This document shows positions 42,953 to 51,601 of a DNA stretch of 55,955 nucleotides, in pieces. This DNA comes from Deltaproteobacteria bacterium RBG_13_43_22 (GTDB taxonomy: Bacteria > Desulfobacterota > RBG-13-43-22). The translations under genes and the position numbers were made by a program. Every line of letters starts with the position of its first letter. The stretch's first letter is position 1. The stretch lies in contig MGQB01000021.1 of assembly GCA_001797675.1 (NCBI GenBank), positions 1-55,955 of the forward strand, read 5' to 3'. The notes below the pieces were generated by a model that was not told where the DNA came from, did no database searches, and worked only from the letters and a program-made list of their open reading frames with translations.

Positions 42953-45319
42953 TTATTCCAATCGGGCTATGGTGACCCCTTCCCCTCCCTCGGAGCGGTC
43001 CCCTTTTCGGAATGCCTTCACCAGAGGGTGGGTCTTCAAAAAATCCCGCACTGCCCTGGCCAAAATCCCGGTGCCGATTCCATGGACGATAGTGACCTCC
43101 TGAAGACAGTCTAAAGAGGCATGATTCAAAAAGGGCTCGATCAGGGAAAAGGCATCATCCACCCTCTGGCCGATCAGGTTTATTCGGGAAGGGGTCGTTT
43201 CCTGAAAACTCAGAGCCGATGAGGATGCTTTTTTATGCAGTCCCGATTTCCCTTCTTTGTATCCAACATCCGATATAGGGACCTCGATTTCCCTGCCTTC
43301 CGCCCTCACCTTAATGCGGTTATGTTTTAACAATACGGCCAGCACCTCAGCATCACAGCCGAGGGACCGGATATAGATGAGATTCCCTTCATGGAGAGAC
43401 TCTATGGCCGGTCCGTCTTCTTTTAACCCCTTGGCTTCCCGCAGTTTCCTGGCCAGGGCCTCCTCTTCTTTCCTTAATTTTTGAAGGGCCAAACGCCGGG
43501 TCGCCTTTTCCGTTCTTTTAATATCTTCCAGGAACAGATTCATTTGCCGTTTGGTCTGGGCCGCTATCTCCACGGCTTCCTGATAGGCCTTGGCCAGGAT
43601 CTCTTTTTGCCGCTTTTCTGTTTCAGAGAGCATTCCTTCGATTTTTAGGCTTTCGTCGGCCAGGTGATTCTGGAGCCTTTTCAATTCCTCGAGACCTGTT
43701 TCGTATTCCCTTCTTTTCCGGTTCAAATCGGCTACTAATTGTTCGAACCCCTCTTCCCGACCGGTCAACAGCCTTTGGGCCGATTCCAGAATCGGCTCCG
43801 GAAGACCGTACTGCCTGGCAATTTCAAGGGCATGGGATTGGCCCGGTTCTCCCATCCGCAGTTGATACAATGGGGTAAGCGTCTTCTGATCAAACTCCAT
43901 GGAGGCATTGACCATTCCCACGGTTCGATGAACAAACCCTTTGATTTCAGTCAAATGGGTAGTGGACATCACCAGGGCCCCTTTGCCTTGCAGGTCTTTT
44001 AATACCGCACAGGCAATAGCCGCCCCTTCCACCGGGTCCGTGCTGGTCCCCAGTTCATCCATCAGGACCAGGGTCTTTTCATTAGCTTGGTTCAATATCC
44101 CGGTAATCCTGGAGATATGGGCCGAAAAGGTGGACAGACTGCTTTCAATGGATTGTTCGTCCCCGATATCAACCAGCAAACCATCATGCAAAGGAAAAAT
44201 TGAGGACGAATCAGCCGGAATCGGCATGCCGGACAGGGCCATAAGCAGGAGCAGTCCGGTGGTTTTAAGGGCGATGGTCTTTCCACCGGCATTGACTCCG
44301 GTAATGACCATCACTGTGGACTCGCTGCCCAGTTCAAGAGTCAGGGGAACGACCTGTTTCTGCGGCCCTTTTTTTTCAAAGGAAAGGGCCAGTAAAGGGT
44401 GACGGGCCTTGATCAGACGTATTTCAGTTCCCTCACGGACCTCCGGTGTTTCCATACGCAGCCGGTCGGCCAGACGAGCCAGACAGGAAAGGAGATCCAG
44501 ATGGACCAGAATGGCTTGCTCGGTTTCTATTTCATCGGCCTTTTGGCGAACCAGGGTGGATAGTTCCCGAAGGATGCGGATCACCTCGGCCTTTTCCTCG
44601 GCCGTCAAATTTTCCAATTGGTTGGCTAGGCTGATGATATTCAAGGGTTCGACAAAGGCCGTCTCGCCGGTTCTGGAGACATCGTGTACCACCCCGGGGA
44701 TCTGGGTTTTGGAATCCATACGAACCGGGATGACCCAGCGGCCGGACCGTTGGGTTATAAAATCATCCTGTAAAAATGAGGCCACCCGAGGCTCCCGGAC
44801 GACCTCTTCCAATTTCCTGCGAATCTGGGCCTCCAGTTGCCGGATCTCCCTTCGTAACTCAGCCAGCAACGGAGAAGCCTGGTCCAGGACATTTCCTTCA
44901 TGATCCAGGGCCTTTTCCAGAAAGGCCAGCAGTTCAGGGAAACCTTTTAAATTCAGGGTCAGGTGTTTTAGCCGGGGAACGTTTTCGGCCTCTCTGATTT
45001 GACCGGCTATGGCCGAGGATAATTGCAACAGGGGCATAAAAGAGGCAAGTTCCAAAGGGTCCAGGACCGCCCCAACAGGCCGGGCCTTTTCCAGAAATGG
45101 TTTCAGATCGGCAAAGGTGAAGATCAGCAAAGGGGACCCTTCTGCTGAAAGTCTTCTCAGTTCCTCCACCAGGCGCTGACGTTGGAGAATATCGGGCAGG
45201 TTTCCATAAGGGCGGATTGCCAAAACCGTCTGCCGGGTGGCCGGGCAGTGGGCCTGTTCGGCCAGAATGTTCATTAGCTTGGGATATTCCAAAAGTTCCA
45301 GGGAATTTTCAGGAATCAT
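42953..45319 (-). CDS. mutS2: Endonuclease MutS2
   Basis: From ATG 45319 (GGAAGGA ahead) the protein has 788 residues. It has the MutS2 core and lever domains, Walker A 'VMVITGVNAGGKTIALKTTGLL', Walker B region 'EKTLVLMDELGTSTDPVEGAA', 'VMSTTHLTEIKGF', a long coiled coil (about residues 515-630), and a C-terminal Smr nuclease domain with 'VTIVHGIGTGILARAVRDFLKTHPLV'. MutS2 suppresses homologous recombination and acts on stalled ribosomes in some bacteria. It is not in an operon with DNA repair genes here. Confidence 0.95.
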   Translation of the reverse strand: MIPENSLELLEYPKLMNILAEQAHCPATRQTVLAIRPYGNLPDILQRQRLVEELRRLSAEGSPLLIFTFADLKPFLEKARPVGAVLDPLELASFMPLLQLSSAIAGQIREAENVPRLKHLTLNLKGFPELLAFLEKALDHEGNVLDQASPLLAELRREIRQLEAQIRRKLEEVVREPRVASFLQDDFITQRSGRWVIPVRMDSKTQIPGVVHDVSRTGETAFVEPLNIISLANQLENLTAEEKAEVIRILRELSTLVRQKADEIETEQAILVHLDLLSCLARLADRLRMETPEVREGTEIRLIKARHPLLALSFEKKGPQKQVVPLTLELGSESTVMVITGVNAGGKTIALKTTGLLLLMALSGMPIPADSSSIFPLHDGLLVDIGDEQSIESSLSTFSAHISRITGILNQANEKTLVLMDELGTSTDPVEGAAIACAVLKDLQGKGALVMSTTHLTEIKGFVHRTVGMVNASMEFDQKTLTPLYQLRMGEPGQSHALEIARQYGLPEPILESAQRLLTGREEGFEQLVADLNRKRREYETGLEELKRLQNHLADESLKIEGMLSETEKRQKEILAKAYQEAVEIAAQTKRQMNLFLEDIKRTEKATRRLALQKLRKEEEALARKLREAKGLKEDGPAIESLHEGNLIYIRSLGCDAEVLAVLLKHNRIKVRAEGREIEVPISDVGYKEGKSGLHKKASSSALSFQETTPSRINLIGQRVDDAFSLIEPFLNHASLDCLQEVTIVHGIGTGILARAVRDFLKTHPLVKAFRKGDRSEGGEGVTIARLE

Positions 45320-45457
45320 GAGATCCTTCCGGGAAATAATATCTTGCCAACAGTGTTCTAAGTCTATAAAGATAGCATGAAATAAATCCTTTGGAAAGGC
45401 AATAGGAAAGCCTCCCCTGCCCCCATTCACTTTGGCAGGTTCAGGGGCTTAAAGTGA

Positions 45458-45681
45458 TAATCAGGGGGGAGGGGATTTTTATTAGGCTTGTCCAAAAGGT
45501 ACTCCAGCGCCCTTCTTCCGGCCCTGATTTCTACATGGCCTCAAAGATTGAATTCACATTCAGAGGAGTCGGGGGTTTTTCCCCTTGGCCTGCTTTTTAT
45601 CCTGATTCGATAGATTGTCAGATTGTCCATACCCGGAGGAATTGAGTTGGCAAGCTTAAAAAATCCCCTTCCCCCTGATTA
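45458..45681. repeat. 224-bp element with 23-bp inverted-repeat ends
   Basis: TAATCAGGGGGGAGGGGATT... (45458-45480) is repeated inverted at 45659-45681 with a single mismatch. The interior is not clearly coding. The GGGGGGAGGGGATTTTT ends resemble a dispersed MITE. It lies in the 425-bp gap between mutS2 and the Nudix gene, which holds nothing else recognisable. Confidence 0.75.
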
Positions 45682-45744
45682 AAAAGGCACTACGAGGGAT
45701 AATTGAAGTAAGGTGAAGGGGGGGAGGGAAACGATTTAAATGTT

Positions 45745-46260
45745 ATGAAGAAAAGCACCAAAGAAGAATTATTAGAAGTGGTGGATGAAAACAACCAGGT
45801 GAAGGGGATTGCCACCCGACGGGAAATCCATGAAAAAGGATGGCGTCACCGATCCGTGCACATCTTAATCTTTAATAGCAAAGGAGATTTGTATCTTCAG
45901 AAGCGGTCCACCATCAAAGATCAATACCCGGAACACTGGGACACCTCGGCGGCCGGACACACCGATCCGGGAGAATCGCCTCTGGTGGCGGCCCAAAGGG
46001 AGTTGTGGGAAGAACTGGGGCTTGAGGTGGAATTGACGGAGGTGCTGGAATACCCGGCCTGCCTGGAAACCGGTTGGGAATTCGTCACCCTTTTTATGGC
46101 CCGAACCGATGCCCCTGTCCGGCTCAACCTGGAAGAGGCCACCGATGGGGATTATTTTTCCCCCGATCAACTGACCCGATTGCTGACCGATCCCAAGGAA
46201 AAAATCGCCCCCGCCTTACCGTTATTGTATGCCCTTTTTAAAAGCCGATATTCTGAATAA
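45745..46260 (+). CDS. Nudix hydrolase (isopentenyl-diphosphate-isomerase-like)
   Basis: The 171-residue protein has a complete Nudix box 'GHTDPGESPLVAAQRELWEELG' (G-x5-E-x7-R-E-x2-E-E-x-G, residues 72-93). The N-terminal 'EELLEVVDENNQVKGIATRREIHEKGWRHRSVHI' is shared by the YfcD/IDI-like Nudix group. It probably hydrolyses a nucleoside diphosphate-type substrate; true IDI activity is less likely because the IDI catalytic Cys is not in place. Confidence 0.88.
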   Translation: MKKSTKEELLEVVDENNQVKGIATRREIHEKGWRHRSVHILIFNSKGDLYLQKRSTIKDQYPEHWDTSAAGHTDPGESPLVAAQRELWEELGLEVELTEVLEYPACLETGWEFVTLFMARTDAPVRLNLEEATDGDYFSPDQLTRLLTDPKEKIAPALPLLYALFKSRYSE

Positions 46261-46407
46261 TTAGACTATCCGACAAAAATGACTTGAAATATTAAATAGT
46301 CTTGATATCTTAAACCTGTCACCCGATAAATTCATTTTTTCCTTAAAATATCGACGGCAGGGTTCTATGTAAGTTGAAGTTTAACATAGCCCCAACAAGA
46401 CAATCCT

Positions 46408-46878
46408 ATGACCGCTATTCCACAATTCAGAATGTTCCACAAGGATGATTTACCGGAGCTCGAAAAGATGATCCTAGCATTATATCAAGAGGATCCTCCG
46501 GGAGAGGAAATATCCTCGCAAAAAATCCTGCTTACGGTACAGGAACTTTTGTCGCACCCGGAGAAGGGGGGCATTACCATGTTCTGTGGCAATAATACTG
46601 TTGTCGGATATGCGATCGTCATTTACTATTGGAGTAATGAATATGGTGGAAACATTGCTTTAATCGATGAGTTCTATATCAAATCTGCTTGGCGGGGAAA
46701 GGGAATAGGAATAAATTTCCTTGAGCATCTTGCCACCGATAACACAGGAAATTTGAAGGGACTTCTAGTGGAGGTGACACCCTCCAACGAAAGGGCTTTT
46801 ATCTACTATTCCCGGAACGGATTTTCACCGACGACCAACCGGCATTTGTTTAAGAAAATGCAAAGAAATCAGGCTTAA
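46408..46878 (+). CDS. GNAT-family N-acetyltransferase
   Basis: The 156-residue protein has the GNAT fold: an N-terminal 'FRMFHKDDLPELEKMILALYQ', the acetyl-CoA site region 'LIDEFYIKSAWRGKGIGINFLEHL' with R-G-K-G-I-G, and the C-terminal 'VEVTPSNERAFIYYSRNGF'. The acceptor is unknown. No strong ribosome site is seen upstream. Confidence 0.88.
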   Translation: MTAIPQFRMFHKDDLPELEKMILALYQEDPPGEEISSQKILLTVQELLSHPEKGGITMFCGNNTVVGYAIVIYYWSNEYGGNIALIDEFYIKSAWRGKGIGINFLEHLATDNTGNLKGLLVEVTPSNERAFIYYSRNGFSPTTNRHLFKKMQRNQA

Positions 46879-46905
46879 TTTTTAATAATTTGTGAGGTGG
46901 AAGAA

Positions 46906-47244
46906 ATGAAAAAGAAAGATTTCCTTGACCTTAGCTTAGACGTGTCCGAAATAAAGAATCATGAAGAATACAGGAAGATATGGCAGCGCTTGGGGAAGAT
47001 TGAGATTAAAATGGTGGAAAAGCATGAAGAGTGCAAACACAATGTTGGAGACACCTTCCTTTATGAGAATCCATATAAGAGGCCCAAGGATGTTTGTGAA
47101 GCGCTGCTTCATGTTTTGGATTTATATGTCTGGCGGGCCGCCCTGGGTTTTCCTTCCTGGAACAGTGAAAACAGAAAGGTGTTCAAGCTTCACTGCCCCG
47201 ATCCGAAGGGAACGGTTTGGGAAATGAAAAAAATAGAAGAATAA
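46906..47244 (+). CDS. TIGR04076-like small protein
   Basis: The ATG at 46906 has GAGGTGG five bases ahead, giving 112 residues; a GTG at 46897 overlaps that site. The segment 'MVEKHEECKHNVGDTFLYENPYKRPKDVCEALLHVL' has the C-x2-x-H-x-V-G-D-x-F pattern that I associate with TIGR04076, a family of unknown function. A C-terminal 'HCPDPKGTVWEMKKI' follows. It may form a transcription unit with the GNAT gene. Confidence 0.6.
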   Translation: MKKKDFLDLSLDVSEIKNHEEYRKIWQRLGKIEIKMVEKHEECKHNVGDTFLYENPYKRPKDVCEALLHVLDLYVWRAALGFPSWNSENRKVFKLHCPDPKGTVWEMKKIEE

Positions 47245-47263
47245 TATTTTGTTCAAAAAAATA

Positions 47264-47302
47264 TCAGAATCCAGAATTCAGGAGTCAGAATTCAGAATAA
47301 AG
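47264..47302 (+). repeat. 3'-end-associated repeat after the TIGR04076-like gene
   Basis: A clear copy (CAGAATCCAGAATTCAGGAG, continuing GTCAGAATTCAG) lies 20 nt after the stop at 47244, in the sense orientation. It belongs to the family also found after trpEG, trpF, qmoB and fdhA. Confidence 0.7.
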
Positions 47303-47394
47303 GCTTTAACCCTCTTGATTCTAACCTTTGTTTTCATTATTCGTGGCACCCCACGAGGCATGAATGCTTAGTTTAACTTATTAGGAATTTAGTG

Positions 47395-48474
47395 ATGCAA
47401 TTAATTGAGTTGGGATGGGGACCATTTTTCGAAGATCATTTTGTCCCCTATCGAAATCAGAGTTTTTCTGCGATGCGGATCATCCGGGAGAATCGGGGAA
47501 AATATTTGGCCTGTGGGGAGGGGGGGGAATTTAAATGCGAAATCTCCGGCCGGTTTCGATTCGAGACTGACAACAAAGGGAAATTCCCCACGGTTGGGGA
47601 TTGGGTGGCCGTCTCCTCTCTTCCCGATGAGGGAAAAGCAATTATTCATGCACTTCTTCCAAGAAAGAGCGCCTTTAGCCGTAAAGTGGCCGGTCAGACA
47701 ACCGAGGAACATGTCGTTGCCGCCAACATTGACGTTGTATTTATTGTCTGCGGGTTGGATTTGAATTTTAATTTAAGGCGCATTGAACGATATTTAACGG
47801 TCGCCTGGGAGAGCGGGGCTTGGCCGGTCATCCTTTTGAACAAAGCCGACCTCTGTCCTGAGGCTGATTTGCGGAAAGAAGAGGTAGAATCGATTGCCTT
47901 AGGTGCCGGTGTCCATACCTTGAGTGCCTCTGAAAAAAAAGGTCTGGAAGCTCTGACCCCCCATATCCATGTGGGAAAGACAGTGGCCTTCCTGGGTTCC
48001 TCGGGTGTGGGGAAGTCGACCATCATCAATGCCCTCTTAGGTGCTGATCGTCTAAAGGTAAACACCGTGAGTGAATTGGGGAGCCGTGGCCGGCACACCA
48101 CCACCTTTCGGGAATTAATTTTCCTTCCGAGTGGAGGCATGGTTATTGATACCCCGGGAATGCGGGAATTGCAGGTCTGGGGCGATGAAGAAGGGATAAA
48201 ACGGGTCTTTGACGATATTGAAGCATTGGCTTCAAAATGCCGTTTTGGGGATTGCCGTCATGAGAACGAACCGGGCTGTGCTGTGCAGGAAGCAATAAAG
48301 AATAAATCCCTTAACCCAAAACGTTTAGAAAGTTTTCTGAAATTAAAAAAAGAGTTCACTTACCTGGCCGACCGACAGACTATGAAGGCGAACGCCATTG
48401 AAAAAGCACGTTGGAAAACGATCAGTCAGCTGTCCAGGGATTTAAAAAAGAAAGAGGCGAGGATAAAGATTTGA
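47395..48474 (+). CDS. rsgA: Ribosome small-subunit-dependent GTPase RsgA
   Basis: This GTPase of about 359 residues helps mature the 30S subunit. The G motifs are in circularly permuted order, typical of RsgA: 'ILLNKADLC' (G4) comes before 'AFLGSSGVGKSTIINALLG' (G1) and 'VIDTPGMRELQVW' (G3). The N-terminal OB-fold and the C-terminal zinc site 'CRFGDCRHENEPGC' complete the family. It is the first gene of a tight plus-strand operon; the next gene overlaps its end. Confidence 0.95.
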   Translation: MQLIELGWGPFFEDHFVPYRNQSFSAMRIIRENRGKYLACGEGGEFKCEISGRFRFETDNKGKFPTVGDWVAVSSLPDEGKAIIHALLPRKSAFSRKVAGQTTEEHVVAANIDVVFIVCGLDLNFNLRRIERYLTVAWESGAWPVILLNKADLCPEADLRKEEVESIALGAGVHTLSASEKKGLEALTPHIHVGKTVAFLGSSGVGKSTIINALLGADRLKVNTVSELGSRGRHTTTFRELIFLPSGGMVIDTPGMRELQVWGDEEGIKRVFDDIEALASKCRFGDCRHENEPGCAVQEAIKNKSLNPKRLESFLKLKKEFTYLADRQTMKANAIEKARWKTISQLSRDLKKKEARIKI

Positions 48475-49640
48475 GCAATATCCGTATTGATGAAAAAGAG
48501 CTGTTAAAGGTTGTCCAGGATTTGATCCGGATCGAATCGGTGAATCCTGAACTGGCCTGGAAGGGAAGCGGGGAATCCCTCATTGCCGGGCATATAGGAA
48601 AATACCTGACGGAGATGGGTCTGGAGGTCTATTATCAGGAAATAAAACCAAGCCGGGTGAATGTGGTCGGTGTGCTGAAAGGCAGCGGGGAAGGCAGAAC
48701 CCTCATGCTCAACGGTCATACGGATACCGTCGGCATAACGGGGATGGAAGTTGAGCCTTTAAACCCGGTGGTTAAAGACGGCCGTGTTTATGGAAGAGGC
48801 AGTTTTGACATGAAAAGCGGCTTGGGGGCCATGCTGATCGCCGTAAAATCCATCATCAATGCAGGTTTGAAACCCAAAGGCAATGTGATTCTGGCCTTTG
48901 TGGCCGATGAGGAATACCGGAGTCTGGGGACGGAAGTGTTGATTAAGGACTTCTCCGCCGATGCTGCGATCATTTGTGAACCGACCCATCTTAAGATTTG
49001 TATCGCCCACAAGGGTTTCGCCTGGACCAAGGTTGAGGTTTTCGGCAAAGCCGCCCATGGAAGCCGGCCGGATAAAGGCATAGATGCCATTGTCAAGGCG
49101 GGAAGGTTTTTGACCCGAATAGAGAACCTGGGGAAAGACGCTCTTTTACGAAAAAAACACCCGTTGCTGGGATCGCCGTCCATCCATGCCTCGCTGATCA
49201 AAGGAGGTACCGAACTTAGTACCTACCCCGATTATTGCCTGATCGAATTGGAAAGGAGAACCATACCGGGAGAATCCGTTAAAACGGTTGAAGAAGAAAT
49301 GCAAACCCTGATCGATGACCTCAGTTCGGAAGATGAACAATTTAAGGCGAAATTCGAGGTATCTTTTTACCGGCCGCCCCTTGAGGTCCCCAAAGATCAT
49401 TTAATCGTCAGTGCATTGACCAGGGCTTATTCCAACACGGTAAAGCAAGCCCCGGAATTTATCGGCGTAGGCGGATGGATGGATTCGGCGATCCTGGCCG
49501 AGGCCGGCATCCCTTCGGTTATTATCGGCCCTGGCGGCGAGGGGCTTCATGCAGCCACTGAATACGTCGATTTCGAGTCCGTCGTTACTCTTACAAAAAT
49601 ACTGGTCGATACGATTATAGATTTCTGCGGAGTTGAATAA
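48471..49640 (+). CDS. M20-family (ArgE/DapE-like) deacylase or peptidase
   Basis: I place the start at TTG 48471, which overlaps the rsgA stop by four bases and has GAGGCGAGG upstream; an upstream ATG inside rsgA at 48411 would add a tail without homology. The 389-residue protein has the dinuclear-zinc M20 motifs 'LMLNGHTDTV', 'YGRGSFDMKSGLGAML', 'ADEEYRSLG', and 'GGWMDSAILAEAGIPSVIIGPGGEGLHAATEYV'. It should remove an acyl or peptide group from an amino acid derivative. The following aminotransferase suggests that both act on one metabolite. Confidence 0.9.
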   Translation: MSNIRIDEKELLKVVQDLIRIESVNPELAWKGSGESLIAGHIGKYLTEMGLEVYYQEIKPSRVNVVGVLKGSGEGRTLMLNGHTDTVGITGMEVEPLNPVVKDGRVYGRGSFDMKSGLGAMLIAVKSIINAGLKPKGNVILAFVADEEYRSLGTEVLIKDFSADAAIICEPTHLKICIAHKGFAWTKVEVFGKAAHGSRPDKGIDAIVKAGRFLTRIENLGKDALLRKKHPLLGSPSIHASLIKGGTELSTYPDYCLIELERRTIPGESVKTVEEEMQTLIDDLSSEDEQFKAKFEVSFYRPPLEVPKDHLIVSALTRAYSNTVKQAPEFIGVGGWMDSAILAEAGIPSVIIGPGGEGLHAATEYVDFESVVTLTKILVDTIIDFCGVE

Positions 49641-50819
49641 ATGGGCAACATCTTTTCAGACCGGATTTCCGATGTACCAAGATCTTTTATCAGAGAAATC
49701 CTTAAGTTTACCATAGACGAATCCGTTATTTCCTTTGCCGGGGGATTACCGAACCGGGACCTGTTTCCTTTGGAGGAAATTAAGAAGGCTACCCAGAAGG
49801 TACTGGAAACCGCCGGCAAGGATGTGCTCCAGTACAGCACCTCCGAAGGCCATGAAGAGTTGCGGGAATGGATCGTCAACCGATACAAGTTAAAAAATAT
49901 TTCGGTCCAGTCCGATAATGTCCTGATTACCACCGGCTCTCAACAGGGGCTTGATCTTCTGGGGAAGACTTTTCTCAACGAAGGGGATAACGTGGTTATT
50001 GAAGAACCGGGCTACCTCGGGGCCATTCAGGCCTTTTCCATTTACCGCTCCACCTTTTTCCCGGTACCGGTGACCCCGGATGGGATGGTCATTGACCTAC
50101 TTGAACAGGCAATATCCAATCACCTGATCAAGTTGATTTATTGCGTGCCGAATTTCCAGAATCCTTCCGGAATCAGTTATTCGGAAGAGAACCGGAAAGA
50201 GATCGCCCGAATTCTGAAAGATAAAAAGACGATCCTTATTGAAGATGATCCTTATGGAGAATTGCGGTTTTTAGGAGAAAACAAACCGTCTTTTCACCAA
50301 CTCATTCCGGAAAACACCGTTTTATTGGGATCTTTTTCCAAGATTGTCGTCCCGTCCTTCCGAATCGGATGGATTGTGGCCAGGGATGAAATCATGGAGA
50401 AACTGATTGTCGCCAAACAGGCCTCCGATCTCCACACCAACTATTTCGGCCAGAGGATCATTATGCAGTACCTGAAGGATAACGATATCAATGAACATAT
50501 TCAGAAAATCAGGCAGGCCTATGGAGGTCAAAGAGAGGCTATGGTGGCCGCCATTAAAGAATTTTTTCCCGAGGAAACCCAATATACTCAACCGGAAGGA
50601 GGAATGTTCCTCTGGATCACCCTGCCGGAAAGGTTGTCAGCCATGGAGGTCTTTAATAAGGCGATCCAACGGAAAGTGGCCTTTGTCCCAGGCGATCCGT
50701 TCTATGTGAACCCCAAAGGGGTCAATACACTGAGGTTGAATTATTCGAGCGTTGATCCTGAAACCATCAGGGTGGGTATTAAAAGACTGGGAGCAGTGTT
50801 AAAGGAAATTCTGGCTTAA
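49641..50819 (+). CDS. PLP-dependent aminotransferase, 2-aminoadipate/MocR type
   Basis: The 392-residue fold-type I aminotransferase begins directly after the M20 stop (TAAATG). It has 'VISFAGGLPNRDLFPLEEI', 'YSTSEGHEELREWI', 'CVPNFQNPSGISYSEENR', 'IEDDPYGELRF' and the PLP lysine in 'LLGSFSKIVVPSFRIGWI'. This matches the LysN/aromatic-type group of the MocR-related aminotransferases. Its amino donor and acceptor are not known. Confidence 0.9.
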   Translation: MGNIFSDRISDVPRSFIREILKFTIDESVISFAGGLPNRDLFPLEEIKKATQKVLETAGKDVLQYSTSEGHEELREWIVNRYKLKNISVQSDNVLITTGSQQGLDLLGKTFLNEGDNVVIEEPGYLGAIQAFSIYRSTFFPVPVTPDGMVIDLLEQAISNHLIKLIYCVPNFQNPSGISYSEENRKEIARILKDKKTILIEDDPYGELRFLGENKPSFHQLIPENTVLLGSFSKIVVPSFRIGWIVARDEIMEKLIVAKQASDLHTNYFGQRIIMQYLKDNDINEHIQKIRQAYGGQREAMVAAIKEFFPEETQYTQPEGGMFLWITLPERLSAMEVFNKAIQRKVAFVPGDPFYVNPKGVNTLRLNYSSVDPETIRVGIKRLGAVLKEILA

Positions 50820-50829
50820 AAGGATGTGT

Positions 50830-51534
50830 ATGGACATTACTTCGGATCTCAAGATCATCGGCGCAAATCTTGGAGCCGATTTGATCGGCGTGGCCGATCT
50901 GGAACCACTCCGAAAGGGACTGCCTCTTCTCCCCGGAAACCTGATAGAATCTTATTTCTATGGATTATCTATTGGAATTCACTTACAGGAGGATGTCATC
51001 GAGACTATTGAGGACCGCCCGATACCCGAATATGCCCGGCACTACAGGAAAATCAATGCAACGCTGGACACGATTTCTGCACAAATTGTCCGATGGATAT
51101 GGGAAAAAGGGTTCCAGGGAATGGCCGTCCCGGCTTCTCAGATAATGGATGAAACCAACCTGTTGGGGAGTATCTCTCATAAAGCCGTGGCCAGGATGGC
51201 CGGATTGGGCTGGCAAGGGAAAAGCCTTCTGCTGATCACCCCTGAATACGGCCCGAGGGTCAGGCTGGTTACCGTTTTAACCGATATGTCTCTGACCCCG
51301 GACCGGCCGATAAAAAATCACTGCGGTAAATGTCTGGAATGTGTCCAGGCCTGTCCGGCCTCGGCCATAAAGAACTCTTCAACCAACAGTTTTTATGAAA
51401 CCAGGGATGTGGCTTTGGATTTAGAAAAATGTCACCAAAAATTGATCGAATTTAAAAATCTTCCCGGTATCGGCACACGGATCTGCGGAGTTTGCATTAG
51501 AGTATGCCCTTATGGTAAAAAGAAAAAAACTTAA
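50830..51534 (+). CDS. QueG-like double [4Fe-4S] protein
   Basis: This protein of about 234 residues has two ferredoxin Cys motifs, 'CGKCLECVQACPASAI' and 'CGVCIRVCPYGKKKK', and the preceding segment 'AVARMAGLGWQGKSLLLITPEYGPRVRLVTVLTD' seen in epoxyqueuosine reductase and reductive dehalogenase relatives. It is shorter than true QueG (about 350 residues), lacks much of the cobalamin domain, and its function is therefore uncertain. An ATG six bases upstream is an alternative start. It follows the aminotransferase after only a few bases. Confidence 0.75.
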   Translation: MDITSDLKIIGANLGADLIGVADLEPLRKGLPLLPGNLIESYFYGLSIGIHLQEDVIETIEDRPIPEYARHYRKINATLDTISAQIVRWIWEKGFQGMAVPASQIMDETNLLGSISHKAVARMAGLGWQGKSLLLITPEYGPRVRLVTVLTDMSLTPDRPIKNHCGKCLECVQACPASAIKNSSTNSFYETRDVALDLEKCHQKLIEFKNLPGIGTRICGVCIRVCPYGKKKKT

Positions 51535-51601
51535 AGACCAAGGGTTGAGAAATTAGCTTTCAACAATCGAAGATGTCACTATCTATAAGGAAGAAAAACC
51601 A

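Noticed and set aside
46370..46407. Integron attC-like sequence (GTTTAAC...CAAC) ahead of the GNAT gene
   Set aside because: Only one half-site-like motif is visible. No matching R'/L' pair, integrase or second cassette boundary was found.
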